DNA from: Anaerophaga thermohalophila DSM 12881
Lineage (GTDB): Bacteria; Bacteroidota; Bacteroidia; Bacteroidales; Marinilabiliaceae
Assembly (NCBI RefSeq): GCF_000191885.1
Contig: NZ_AEWI01000014.1
Coordinates: 48,084 to 112,083 of the forward strand
Direction: 5' to 3'
Length of the DNA: 64,000 nucleotides
How positions within the stretch are numbered: position 1 is the stretch's first letter; the number at the start of each line of letters is the position of its first letter. Of the stretch, positions 17,582 through 25,855 are shown in pieces. The position numbers and the translations under genes are program-made. A model generated the notes under the pieces. It searched no databases. It saw only the letters and a list, made by a program, of their open reading frames with translations, and was not told where the DNA came from.

Positions 17582-18408
17582 ATTTGATATGTCTTTTATA
17601 TTAATGTTTCCGTTCACAGGTGTTTTTGTGATAATTTTTTTATATCGGCCATTCAATTTTCTTGATTTAATGATTTTATTGAAATACTGATTGTCTGTAA
17701 TATGTAGGCTAATGTTTTAGACTTGTTCGAAAGTTATTGATTCATGTAATTAAATGCCCTGTTTTCGGGTTTTGAAATTTCTGTAACGGTTATTTTATCG
17801 ACTAACAAATGAGTAGTTATAAATTTGCCGATTTAACAGGCGGGTTTTTTATAGAAAACATGGTATAAATATTTTTTTATTTGAGATTAGTATTGAAGGA
17901 TTTACACGGAGCATATCAGCAGATACATTGAGTAAAATGGACTTTTTGAAGAGTCTGCTGAATAATACTTAAATTTTAAATTATTTACATTGCATTTTTT
18001 TATTTAAGAAGTAAGGTTCTTCACAAAAGAACATGTATAATTAACCTCTAATCATCTAAGAAACCAAAAACAGGGAACAGATTCTTCGTCGTTACCTCCT
18101 CAGAATGACATTAGATGCCCTGTCATCCTGAGCGAAGCGAAGAATCTAACATCAATTGAAGTATGATAGGTTGCATCATTCCAACAATTCGGATAAATTT
18201 TATAAGGATGAAACGAGCATGACAAGGTTTGTCACAACAGAACATGTATAAGTTTTTGCATGCGAGTTCCATTTATTATTTTGAGGTGTTGGAAAAATAT
18301 TCCACGCTAAGAACGCAAAATTAAAGGAACGCTATGATCGCAAAGAAGCGACTTCCGATTCTCGGGACGGGCTGCATCAGACCGATAACTTAGACTAATT
18401 TTATACGG
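17582..18408. other. Gene-free gap between mnmG and ade
   Basis: 827 bp with no supported gene. The left half (to about 18000) is AT-rich with nothing recognisable. The right half is a composite of the modular repeat: a hairpin at 18079-18147, further modules to about 18280, and the terminal module at 18371-18413 that runs into the ade start codon. Confidence 0.6.
18021..18280 (+). repeat. Composite modular repeat with hairpin (copy 1)
   Basis: Contains a linker (CTAATCATCTAAGAAACC), a hairpin (18079-18147: AGATTCTTCGTCGTTACC to GAGCGAAGCGAAGAATCT), a second linker (ATCAATTGAAGTATGATAGG) and a module with GATGAAACGAGCATGACAAG and ACATGTATAAGTTTTTGCAT. The same blocks recur in the same order at 23504 and, inverted, at 31244, so this is a repeated composite and not chance similarity. 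Confidence 0.75.
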
Positions 18409-18413
18409 ATGAA
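18371..18413 (+). repeat. Terminal module of modular repeat running into the ade start codon
   Basis: The block CAGACCGATAACTTAGACTA followed by ATTTTATACGGATGAA recurs in this window at several places. Here its final ATG (18409-18411) is the start codon of ade. Confidence 0.7.
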
Positions 18414-20040
18414 AACCATTTCAGGAAACATAATCGACATTCACCGGCGGGAAATTTATGCCGGTACTCTCTTTTTTTCTCAAGGGAGAATTAATAAAAT
18501 AGAAAAAAATAACAAATCTTACAGCCATTATATTTTGCCTGGATTAATTGATTCTCATGTGCACATAGAGAGTAGTATGTTGGTGCCTTCCAGTTTTTCA
18601 CGACTGGTTGTTCCACGTGGAACAATTGGTGTTGTTACTGATCCTCATGAGATTGGCAATGTATTAGGGGTGAAAGGTGTTGAATATATGATTGATGATT
18701 CAAAGAAGACACCGCTTAAGTGTTTTTTTGGTGCACCTTCCTGTGTTCCCGCAACCAGTCTTGACTCTTCCGGGTCAATTATAGATCATGAGGATGTTGA
18801 ATTTTTACTGGATAAAAAAGAAATTTTATTCTTGAGTGAGATGATGAATTTCGTCGGAGTTATTAATGGCGATAAGGAGGTGTTGCGTAAAATAAATGGC
18901 GCAAAAAAAAGAAAACTTCCTGTTGACGGACATGCTCCCGGATTAAGGGGCGAAGGCTTGAGAAAATATGTTTCTGCTGGGATATCAACCGATCATGAAT
19001 GTTTTTCGCTGGAAGAAGCATTAGAAAAAATTGAAATGGGAATGAAAATTCAAATCAGAGAGGGTAGTGCAGCCAGGAATTTTGAGGCGCTTTTCAGTTT
19101 ATTTGAATCTCATCCCGAATCTTTAATGTTGTGTACTGACGATTCTCATCCGGATGAATTGATACACGAAGGTCATATCGACAAACTTGTTAAATTGGGC
19201 ATAAATAAAGGTGTGGACATTTTTAACCTGCTTAGAGCTGCATCATTAAATCCTGTAATGCATTATAATCTTCCTGTCGGATTGCTTAGGGAGGGGGATA
19301 ATGCAGATTTTATTGTTATCGATCATCCCGACAAATTCAATATTCTGCAAACCTATATTGACGGACAGAAAGTCTTTGATTCTGATCGGGGACTTCTTTT
19401 TGATAAGCAAAGTGTGGAGATTGTAAATCATTTTGTTTCCAGGTTAGTTTCTGAAAACGATTTTAGCATTGATGTTCCGGAAGGAGCAAGTAAATTAAAA
19501 GTTATTCGTTGCTTTGATGGAGAATTGGTAACAGATGCTTTTTCAAAAGAAATCGAAGGAAAAGAGCATTTAGAGTCTGACACAGATAATGACATCTTGA
19601 AAATAGTGGTTGTCGACCGTTATCAAAATAAACCGGTTGCGGTTGGTTTTATTAAGGGATTTGGTTTGAAGAATGGTGCCATTGCTTCCTCTGTGGCACA
19701 CGACAGTCATAATGTGGTAGCTGTTGGCGTCGAAGACCGTCACATTGCAAGCGCTGTTAATATGGTTATGGAGGCAAAGGGCGGACTTTCTGTCTCATCT
19801 GATGAATATGAAGAAATACTTCCATTGCCGGTGGGGGGTATAATGAGTGATAAAGACGGGGAAGAGGTTGCAGAAAGTTATGCCCGTATTGATAAGGTGG
19901 CAAAAAAACTGGGAACACAACTGAAATCTCCTTTCATGACCTTATCTTTTATGTCGCTTTTGGTTATTCCGAAAATGAAGCTGGGAGATAAAGGTTTGTT
20001 TGACGGTGAAAATTTTGAGTTTATTTCACTTTTTGAATAG
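18409..20040 (+). CDS. ade: Adenine deaminase
   Basis: Converts adenine to hypoxanthine plus ammonia in purine salvage. Amidohydrolase-fold protein of 543 residues. Metal and active-site motifs are DSHVHIESSML, PHEIGNVLG, DGHAPGLRG and CTDDSHPDEL; the C-terminal Ade domain carries GAIASSVAHDSHN. The start ATG is the last part of a genomic repeat module, and codons for VVPRGTIG contain an intact parS palindrome at 18609-18624. The 3' end lies 5 bp from uvrC. Confidence 0.95.
   Translation: MKTISGNIIDIHRREIYAGTLFFSQGRINKIEKNNKSYSHYILPGLIDSHVHIESSMLVPSSFSRLVVPRGTIGVVTDPHEIGNVLGVKGVEYMIDDSKKTPLKCFFGAPSCVPATSLDSSGSIIDHEDVEFLLDKKEILFLSEMMNFVGVINGDKEVLRKINGAKKRKLPVDGHAPGLRGEGLRKYVSAGISTDHECFSLEEALEKIEMGMKIQIREGSAARNFEALFSLFESHPESLMLCTDDSHPDELIHEGHIDKLVKLGINKGVDIFNLLRAASLNPVMHYNLPVGLLREGDNADFIVIDHPDKFNILQTYIDGQKVFDSDRGLLFDKQSVEIVNHFVSRLVSENDFSIDVPEGASKLKVIRCFDGELVTDAFSKEIEGKEHLESDTDNDILKIVVVDRYQNKPVAVGFIKGFGLKNGAIASSVAHDSHNVVAVGVEDRHIASAVNMVMEAKGGLSVSSDEYEEILPLPVGGIMSDKDGEEVAESYARIDKVAKKLGTQLKSPFMTLSFMSLLVIPKMKLGDKGLFDGENFEFISLFE
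18609..18624. promoter_or_regulatory. parS site inside the ade coding sequence
   Basis: TGTTCCACGTGGAACA, identical to the pair after mnmG and also followed by ATT. It encodes part of VVPRGT. Chromosomal parS sites inside genes are common in other bacteria (B. subtilis). Confidence 0.85.
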
Positions 20041-20045
20041 ACTTG

Positions 20046-21857
20046 ATGGGGACTAATAAAGACAACAGAGAGAAATATCTGAAAGAAATAATTGCGGTTT
20101 TGCCGGATGACCCGGGCGTGTATCAGTATTTTGATGAGTCCGGGAAGATAATTTATGTTGGCAAAGCAAAAAACTTAAGGAAAAGAGTCTCTTCCTATTT
20201 TCAGAAAGTACCTGATAATGCAAAAACCCGAATACTCGTCAGGAAGATTCATGACATCCGATATATTGTTGTGGATACAGAAGAGGATGCGCTGCTTCTT
20301 GAAAATAATTTAATAAAAAAATATCAGCCCCGCTATAATGTTCTGCTTAAGGACGATAAAAGTTTTCCCTGGATAGTCATAAAAAACGAACCCTTCCCCA
20401 GGGTCTTTTCAACAAGACAAATTATAAAGGATGGCAGCGAATATTTTGGGCCTTACACCAGCGGTATGATGGTGAAGACGCTTATCGATTTGTTTCGTCA
20501 GTTATATCCCCTCCGAACTTGCCGGCATGCACTCACACAGGAAAATATTTTAAAAGGAAAATTTAAGGTCTGTCTTGAATATCATCTGGGCAATTGCAAA
20601 GGGCCGTGTGAAGGTCTTCAGCGGGAGGAAGAATATTTGGAATATATTGATGAGATAAGAAGCATTTTAAAAGGGAATATCACTTCGGTCATGAAGTACA
20701 TGAAAAAAACCATGATGAAGCTGGCTGAAGAATATAAATTTGAGGAAGCAGAAGATATTAGGAAGAAACTGACAATACTTGAAGGATTCCAAAGTAAATC
20801 GACCGTTGTAAATCCTAAAATCAATAATGTGGATGTATTTTCTATCATTGATGATAAAAATGCTGCCTATGTTAATTTTCTGAAGGTAGTGAACGGTGCC
20901 ATCATCCAGGCACACACCATCGAGTATAAAAAGAAAATGGATGAAGATATTACTTCTTTACTTGCCCTTGCTATTGCGGACATTCGTGAGAGACTCCACA
21001 GCAATGCTCCGGAGATTATTGTACCATTTAAACCGGATGTAGAATTCAGGGATGTTAAATTTCTGATCCCCAAGATTGGAGATAAAAAGAAATTACTCGA
21101 ATTATCCGAAAGAAATGTAAAGTATTATCGTCTCGAAAAATTGAAGCAACAAGCCAATCATGCGAAGGTGCCCCGTAATGTTCAACTTCTTGAAACGGTC
21201 AAAAAGGACTTGCGCATGGATAAATTACCCGTGCATATCGAGTGTTTTGATAATTCCAATATTCAGGGGCATCATCCGGTTGCCGCTTGTGTGGTTTTCA
21301 AAAATGGAAAGCCGGCAAAAAAGGAATATCGCCATTTTAATATAAAAACAGTTGAGGGGCCTGATGATTTTGCCTCAATGCAGGAGGTGGTTTTTCGACG
21401 CTACAAACGTATTCTTGAAGAAAACCAACCAGTCCCGCAACTTGTTGTAATCGATGGAGGTAAAGGACAATTGGGTTCTGCAGTTAAAGCATTACAAGAG
21501 CTTGATCTCGACAGAAAAATTACCATTATTGGTATTGCCAAGCGGCTTGAGGAAATTTATTATCCCGGAGATTCGGTTCCTCTTTATCTGGATAAAAATT
21601 CCCCTTCACTCAAGTTAATTCAGAATCTGAGAAATGAAGCCCACCGGTTTGGGATTACTTTTCACAGGAATAAGAGAAGTAGTTCCTTTTTGAAATCCCG
21701 CCTTGAAGAGATTCCGGGGGTAGGACCGGAAACAATTAAAAAACTGATTAATCATTTTGGTTCTGCAAAAAACGTTGAGGAAGCAGCCAAAGCGAAAATA
21801 GCTGAAGTAGTGGGAGAGAGCAAAGCTGACAAAATTACCGCCTTCTTTAAAAAATAG
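20046..21857 (+). CDS. uvrC: UvrABC nucleotide excision repair endonuclease subunit C
   Basis: Makes both incisions flanking a DNA lesion in excision repair, with UvrB. ATG 20046 is preferred over the TTG three bases earlier; it follows ade by 5 bp. Domains in 603 residues: GIY-YIG nuclease (DDPGVYQYFD... IIYVGKAKNLRKRV), a cysteine-containing segment (LRTCRHAL, CLEYHLGNCKGPC), UVR motif for UvrB, the RNase H-like nuclease (IECFDNSNIQGHHPVA, VIDGGKGQL) and a C-terminal helix-hairpin-helix (IPGVGPETIKKLINHFGS). All parts are intact. Confidence 0.97.
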   Translation: MGTNKDNREKYLKEIIAVLPDDPGVYQYFDESGKIIYVGKAKNLRKRVSSYFQKVPDNAKTRILVRKIHDIRYIVVDTEEDALLLENNLIKKYQPRYNVLLKDDKSFPWIVIKNEPFPRVFSTRQIIKDGSEYFGPYTSGMMVKTLIDLFRQLYPLRTCRHALTQENILKGKFKVCLEYHLGNCKGPCEGLQREEEYLEYIDEIRSILKGNITSVMKYMKKTMMKLAEEYKFEEAEDIRKKLTILEGFQSKSTVVNPKINNVDVFSIIDDKNAAYVNFLKVVNGAIIQAHTIEYKKKMDEDITSLLALAIADIRERLHSNAPEIIVPFKPDVEFRDVKFLIPKIGDKKKLLELSERNVKYYRLEKLKQQANHAKVPRNVQLLETVKKDLRMDKLPVHIECFDNSNIQGHHPVAACVVFKNGKPAKKEYRHFNIKTVEGPDDFASMQEVVFRRYKRILEENQPVPQLVVIDGGKGQLGSAVKALQELDLDRKITIIGIAKRLEEIYYPGDSVPLYLDKNSPSLKLIQNLRNEAHRFGITFHRNKRSSSFLKSRLEEIPGVGPETIKKLINHFGSAKNVEEAAKAKIAEVVGESKADKITAFFKK

Positions 21858-22249
21858 TTTTAACCAACGCTGATTGATAGATAATCAGGGCTTGCTGAAA
21901 AATATCTAATAGTTTACAAATAAAGCGCTTATGGTGAATTTTTCCCTTTGAAGTACAAGGTTTTTAAGCAAATCTTAAATTAAATCTGTGCCTGAGAAGG
22001 GGTACTTGTAAACGACTTGCAGATTGAAAAACTGGTTTGTGATTAAAAGAGATTCACTGTTCAAAGACGCGTTGGCCTGTCCGTTTTCAGGCCTGGCGGT
22101 TGGCGGGAAGGCTTAATGGGCGCCTTTTCAGGCCTTCCGCAATGGCCGGAAATTAAGTCTGACGTGGATTGACAGGTTTAAACGAACCAGACCTTTTGGT
22201 TCTTTTTGGGGCGATGCCCAAAAGAGACTTTTAGGAGTGGACTCATCTT
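21858..22249. other. Gene-free gap between uvrC and lplA
   Basis: 392 bp between convergent genes. A GC-rich patch at about 22070-22160 contains TTTTCAGGCC twice and a GGCCTG/CAGGCC inverted repeat, possibly a degraded repeat or structure. At 22220-22245 it has a copy of the short repeat AAAAGAGACTTTTAGGA. No gene is seen. Confidence 0.5.
22220..22245 (+). repeat. Short repeat AAAAGAGACTTTTAGGA, copy 1
   Basis: AAAAGAGACTTTTAGGA is followed here by GTGGACTCA. It recurs at 33683 and, with one base less, at 46873. The block CTTTTAGG can pair with nothing obvious locally; function unknown. Confidence 0.45.
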
Positions 22250-23221
22250 TTAAAATACCGTTTGCAGTATTGCTTCTGTTAATTCCGGGGAGAATCCGTT
22301 AAGCTTGGCTTTTAGGTGATTCTTTTCATGGTAGGTTTCCTTCATGGCATTTTGGGCTTTTTGTATTTCATTCTGATCTGGAAAGTTACTTTGAATATCA
22401 ATATCTTTAATTATTCCTTTTTCTACTTTTAATTTTATTGAGAATATGTAATTTTGTGATTTACTTCTTTTTCTGAATTCATATACAGGACTGTAGCCAT
22501 AGTTCCATTCCCACGTTTCATATTTTTCTTTTTTCAATTGGTTGATTTGGTGTAGCTCTTCATCAGTAAAATTATATGGTATTGCCTTAAATTTGAATGC
22601 CAGTTTTTGACCAAGTTCCTGCATAAACTCAGATGGTGACATATCAGTTTGTATTATATCAGAGATGTTGATGACTTCGCTTCTGACCGATTTTACCGAC
22701 TTATCCCTGAATTTTACTGTCCCTGTTTTTAAACTTTCAGTAAGATGCTTCAAGTTGGTTTTATAAAGTAAGGTTCCATGATGCATTGATCGTGATTTAT
22801 AAACATGGCAGGCATTTCCCGAAATTTTTTTGTAGCCTGCCAGCAGATCATTTCTTTTCCCGTGCCTTACCTCAATACCAAAACCCTTAAGAGCTTCAAC
22901 CACAGGTGTGGTTGCCCGTACAAAATCGACCAATTTTCCTGGTTCACCGTTTTCAATGAGGCAGTAATTGATGTTCCCATGGTCGTGGTATACGGTGCCG
23001 CCGCCCGAAAGACGACGGAAAACTGGAATGTGGTTCTCCTCCAGATATTTGAGGTTGATTTCCGAGAGTGTATTTTGATGTTTCCCGACGATCACTGCCT
23101 CCCTGTTTATATAAAGAAATATTATGTCTTCTGTGTGATCTCTTAATAACACTTCTTCGGCTGCCAGGTTGAATGCCGGGTCATCTGTTTCACTTGTTAA
23201 GAATAGCGTACTTTTGTCCAT
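22250..23221 (-). CDS. lplA: Lipoate-protein ligase A
   Basis: Activates free lipoate with ATP and attaches it to lysines of E2 and GcvH domains. In 323 residues the N-terminal ligase domain shows RRLSGGGTVYHDHGNINY and GKRNDLLAGYKKISGNACHV, with the catalytic lysine in KKISG; a C-terminal accessory domain starts near residue 240, so this is the two-domain salvage type. No lipA or lipB is adjacent. It stands alone on the minus strand, followed upstream by a repeat-rich gap. Confidence 0.93.
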   Translation of the reverse strand: MDKSTLFLTSETDDPAFNLAAEEVLLRDHTEDIIFLYINREAVIVGKHQNTLSEINLKYLEENHIPVFRRLSGGGTVYHDHGNINYCLIENGEPGKLVDFVRATTPVVEALKGFGIEVRHGKRNDLLAGYKKISGNACHVYKSRSMHHGTLLYKTNLKHLTESLKTGTVKFRDKSVKSVRSEVINISDIIQTDMSPSEFMQELGQKLAFKFKAIPYNFTDEELHQINQLKKEKYETWEWNYGYSPVYEFRKRSKSQNYIFSIKLKVEKGIIKDIDIQSNFPDQNEIQKAQNAMKETYHEKNHLKAKLNGFSPELTEAILQTVF

Positions 23222-23503
23222 TGTCGTTGTACATTTCTAATATTGCAATATCGGGGACTTAAAAGTCAAGTAATACTTCAATAAAAACGTATAAAATTTT
23301 AAATTACAATTTTTAATGCCATATATATAGTTGATATTCTTTGTTGGATTCAAATTCCTATAATAGCAACTAAGCTTTATTTAACGATCATAGATAATCC
23401 GAAGATTCCGTTCGACTATTGTGATGAGCCATAAAAATACTATTTTTATGATGCCGGTGTCGTGTCAATTATTAAATAATGTGTCAATTATCTTTACATT
23501 TAT

Positions 23504-23660
23504 GAAATGAGCATAACAAGGTTTGTCACAAATGACATGTATAAACAGCATCTAACCTATAATCATCAAAGAAACCAAAAACAGGGAAAGATTTTTCGTC
23601 GTTACCGCCTCAGAATGACATTAGACAGTTTGTCATTCTGAGCGGAGCGAAGAATCTCAT
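23504..23660 (+). repeat. Composite modular repeat with hairpin (copy 2)
   Basis: Begins GAAATGAGCATAACAAGG, carries the linker ATAATCATCAAAGAAACC and the hairpin 23589-23657, whose arms are TTCGTCGTTACCGCCTCAG and TCATTCTGAGCGGAGCGAAG. Order of blocks equals copy 1 at 18021. Confidence 0.75.
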
Positions 23661-23722
23661 CAGTAGCAAAGAGTTTTTGAATAATAAAAAATGGCTAAAA
23701 AAACTTTGTTGTAACAAGAGAA

Positions 23723-23790
23723 AGATTCTTCGTCGTTACCTCCTCAGAATGACAAGAGGCCCTTTTTCATTCTGACGAAGGGGAGAATCT
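23723..23790 (+). repeat. Hairpin unit of the modular repeat, extra copy
   Basis: AGATTCTTCGTCGTTACCTC on the left; the right arm is decayed (TTCATTCTGACGAAGGGGAG). It shows the hairpin can occur without the outer modules. Confidence 0.65.
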
Positions 23791-23884
23791 AAAAAAGCAA
23801 ACAGACTAAAATGTGATTTTTATTGATGTTAATAAAAATAATCTGTGTTCATCTGCGTCAACTGTGATGAACTCTCAACCTTAA

Positions 23885-23922
23885 CTTCAATCTCAATCTC
23901 AATCTCAATCTCAACCTCAACC
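23885..23922 (+). repeat. Hexamer tandem repeat (TCTCAA)n
   Basis: About six near-identical TCTCAA or TCAATC units in a row, then drifting to CCTCAA. It is a short microsatellite in the gap before dtd. No function is indicated. Confidence 0.7.
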
Positions 23923-23931
23923 TTAGCTGTT

Positions 23932-24021
23932 TGTCATTCTGAGCGAAGCGAAGAATCTAACATCAATTAAAGTATGATAAGTTGCATCTTTTTAATAACT
24001 TAGGCTAATTATATACGGATG
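23932..24021 (+). repeat. Half-hairpin plus terminal module running into the dtd start
   Basis: Starts TGTCATTCTGAGCGAAGCGA, then ATCAATTAAAGTATGATAAG, then AACTTAGGCTAATTATATAC GGATG. The final ATG (24019) is the dtd start codon. Confidence 0.7.
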
Positions 24022-24471
24022 AAAGTTGTAATTCAGCGTGCCTCGCGGGCTTCTGTAACCATTAATAAAAAAGAAACCCGAAGTATCGGAAAAGGTTTAC
24101 TGGTTTTTGTAGGAATTGTTGAAAACGATGGTGAGGAAGACATCAAATGGCTGGTCAATAAGATAATTAATCTTCGTATTTTTGATGATGAGCGAGGGGT
24201 TATGGATCGTTCTGTTAAAGATATAAACGGTGAGATTTTGGTTGTCAGCCAGTTTACACTTCATGCCAGGACAAAGAAAGGCAACCGGCCGTCCTACGTG
24301 GATGCGGCAAGACCTGACGTTTCTATGCCCTTGTACGAATCATTCAAAACAACGCTTTCATCCGCTTTGGGGCATGAGGTCGTCTCCGGGGAGTTTGGCG
24401 CATCTATGGCCGTTGAGGTTATGAACGACGGCCCTGTAACGATTATTATAGATACCAAAAACAAACATTGA
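24019..24471 (+). CDS. dtd: D-aminoacyl-tRNA deacylase
   Basis: Removes D-amino acids (and glycine from mischarged tRNA-Ala) to protect translation. The 150 residues show VVSQFTLHA, NRPSYVDAARP and the C-terminal MNDGPVTIIIDT, the cross-subunit GP motif of the DTD fold. The ATG start comes from a modular-repeat copy, so the leader is repeat-derived. It overlaps an upstream TTG of the MazG-like gene; the stop and that gene's ATG are 5 bp apart. Confidence 0.95.
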   Translation: MKVVIQRASRASVTINKKETRSIGKGLLVFVGIVENDGEEDIKWLVNKIINLRIFDDERGVMDRSVKDINGEILVVSQFTLHARTKKGNRPSYVDAARPDVSMPLYESFKTTLSSALGHEVVSGEFGASMAVEVMNDGPVTIIIDTKNKH

Positions 24472-24476
24472 CGATC

Positions 24477-24800
24477 ATGCATATACGGGAAGCACAAGCC
24501 AGAGTTGACGAATGGATTAAAGAGCATGGAGTAAGATATTTTAATGAACTTACCAATATGGCCATACTTACCGAGGAGGTCGGCGAGCTCGCAAGGGTGA
24601 TGGCTCGAAAATACGGCGATCAATCTGTTAAGGCCGGCGAAGAACTCAGTTTAGAGGAAGAGATGGCAGATGTTTTATGGGTTCTTGTTTGTCTGGCCAA
24701 TCAGACCGGCGTTGACCTTACTGCTGCGTTTGAGCAATCGGTGATAAAAAAGACGCAACGCGATAAAAACCGTCATAAAAACAATCCAAAACTAAAATAA
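24477..24800 (+). CDS. MazG-like nucleotide pyrophosphohydrolase
   Basis: A single all-alpha NTP pyrophosphohydrolase domain of 107 residues. The metal-binding residues are in EEVGELAR and, after an insertion, in EEEMADVLWVLVCLAN, the EExxE...ExxD arrangement of MazG and related dUTPases. Start placed at ATG 24477 (MHIREAQARVDEW). It follows dtd and precedes deoC by 1 bp, so the three form an operon. Substrate, perhaps non-canonical dNTPs, is not determined. Confidence 0.88.
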   Translation: MHIREAQARVDEWIKEHGVRYFNELTNMAILTEEVGELARVMARKYGDQSVKAGEELSLEEEMADVLWVLVCLANQTGVDLTAAFEQSVIKKTQRDKNRHKNNPKLK

Positions 24801-24801
24801 A

Positions 24802-25680
24802 ATGGAAGTAACGGAACACCTTCTGGGGAAATATGGAAAATATCTTCAGCAAATGCCGTCGTTTGAAGGCTCCTCAAATCTTGGGGAGTATATGATTCCC
24901 GATAATTTGAAGACCATATTTTCGTGTATTGACCTTACGAGTCTGAATACCACCGACAGTGCAAATTCTGTTCAGGCGTTTTGTGATAACCTGATTTCTT
25001 TTCACCGGCAATATCCCGATCTGCCTTTAGTGGCAGCGGTTTGTGTTTATCCTGTTTTTGCCAGCGTGCTGAAAGCCCGGATTGGAAAGCTTGATGTTAA
25101 AAGAGCAGTTGTTTCTGCAGGCTTTCCTTCTTCGCAGACTTTTCTTGATTTGAAAATTCTGGAGACCAGAAAGGCGCTTGAACTGGGGGCCAATGAAATA
25201 GATATTGTCCTGTCGGTTGGAGAATTTCTTGAAGGTAACCACGAGCTCGTTATGGAAGAGATAAAAGCCATTAAATCAATAATGGGAGATGCTTTTCTGA
25301 AAGTTATACTTGAAACAGGAGCTTTAGTAAGCACAGAGAATATTTGGGAAGCATCGATCTTATCAATGGCTGCCGGCGCCGATTTTATTAAAACCTCAAC
25401 CGGGAAACTCAGTCCTGCTGCCACTCCCGGTGCGGTGTGGATTATGGCTCATGCTATTAAGGCCTGGTACCGGGAAACCGGCATAGCTGTTGGTTTAAAA
25501 CCTGCAGGAGGTATTTCAACTACCGACGATGCTTTGGTATATTATGGTATTGTAAAAGAGGTGCTTGGTGATGAGTGGCTTACACCAGAGCGTTTCAGGA
25601 TTGGCGCCAGCCGACTGGCCAATAATTTGATGAGTGACCTTGCCGATCTTGAAGGAAGAACATATTCGAAATGCTTTTAA
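24802..25680 (+). CDS. deoC: Deoxyribose-phosphate aldolase
   Basis: Cleaves 2-deoxyribose 5-phosphate to acetaldehyde and glyceraldehyde 3-phosphate in deoxynucleoside catabolism. Class I aldolase of 292 residues; the Schiff-base lysine lies in GADFIKTSTGKL and a second conserved lysine in VGLKPAGGIS. An early CIDLTSLN motif also fits. It is somewhat longer than the E. coli enzyme at the N-terminus. Last gene of the dtd-mazG-deoC set; a MITE-like element follows 32 bp after the stop. Confidence 0.95.
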   Translation: MEVTEHLLGKYGKYLQQMPSFEGSSNLGEYMIPDNLKTIFSCIDLTSLNTTDSANSVQAFCDNLISFHRQYPDLPLVAAVCVYPVFASVLKARIGKLDVKRAVVSAGFPSSQTFLDLKILETRKALELGANEIDIVLSVGEFLEGNHELVMEEIKAIKSIMGDAFLKVILETGALVSTENIWEASILSMAAGADFIKTSTGKLSPAATPGAVWIMAHAIKAWYRETGIAVGLKPAGGISTTDDALVYYGIVKEVLGDEWLTPERFRIGASRLANNLMSDLADLEGRTYSKCF

Positions 25681-25712
25681 AACGAATAAAAAAATTGCGG
25701 GACAAAGATCAT

Positions 25713-25852
25713 GAGTACAGTATAAAAAGCATATTTTGTCAGGATTCAGACGTTTTAAATTTTTGTACCGGAGTTAACTTGTTGTTAATGAGGATTCAAA
25801 ATTTTAAAACAACAATGAGTTTGTCAACAAAGATGCTTTTTATGCGGGGCTA
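25713..25852 (+). repeat. MITE-like element, core type A, second copy
   Basis: 140 bp, starting GAGTACAGTATAAAAAGCAT and ending ATGCTTTTTATG plus a worn terminus. Core shared with 1387-1527. Flanking target duplication is not evident here. It sits between deoC and the minus-strand prenyl synthase, ending 3 bp before the latter's stop. Confidence 0.75.
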
Positions 25853-25855
25853 ATA

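Larger units (their letters stand above)
23222..24018. other. Repeat-rich gap between lplA and dtd
   Basis: 797 bp without a gene. The first 280 bp are AT-rich and featureless. Then follow a composite modular repeat (23504-23660), a second hairpin unit (23723-23790), a hexamer run (23885-23922) and a half-hairpin plus terminal module (23932-24021) that reaches the dtd start codon. Confidence 0.6.

Noticed and set aside
17582..18010. mnmG-ade gap as the replication origin
   Set aside because: AT-rich and next to parS and mnmG, but I find no DnaA-box-like cluster, and gene orientation does not turn here. The 6-kb gap fits better; this one remains possible.
18021..24021. Repeats as a CRISPR array
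   Set aside because: Units are long, modular, irregularly spaced and not separated by unique spacers of equal length; no cas genes.
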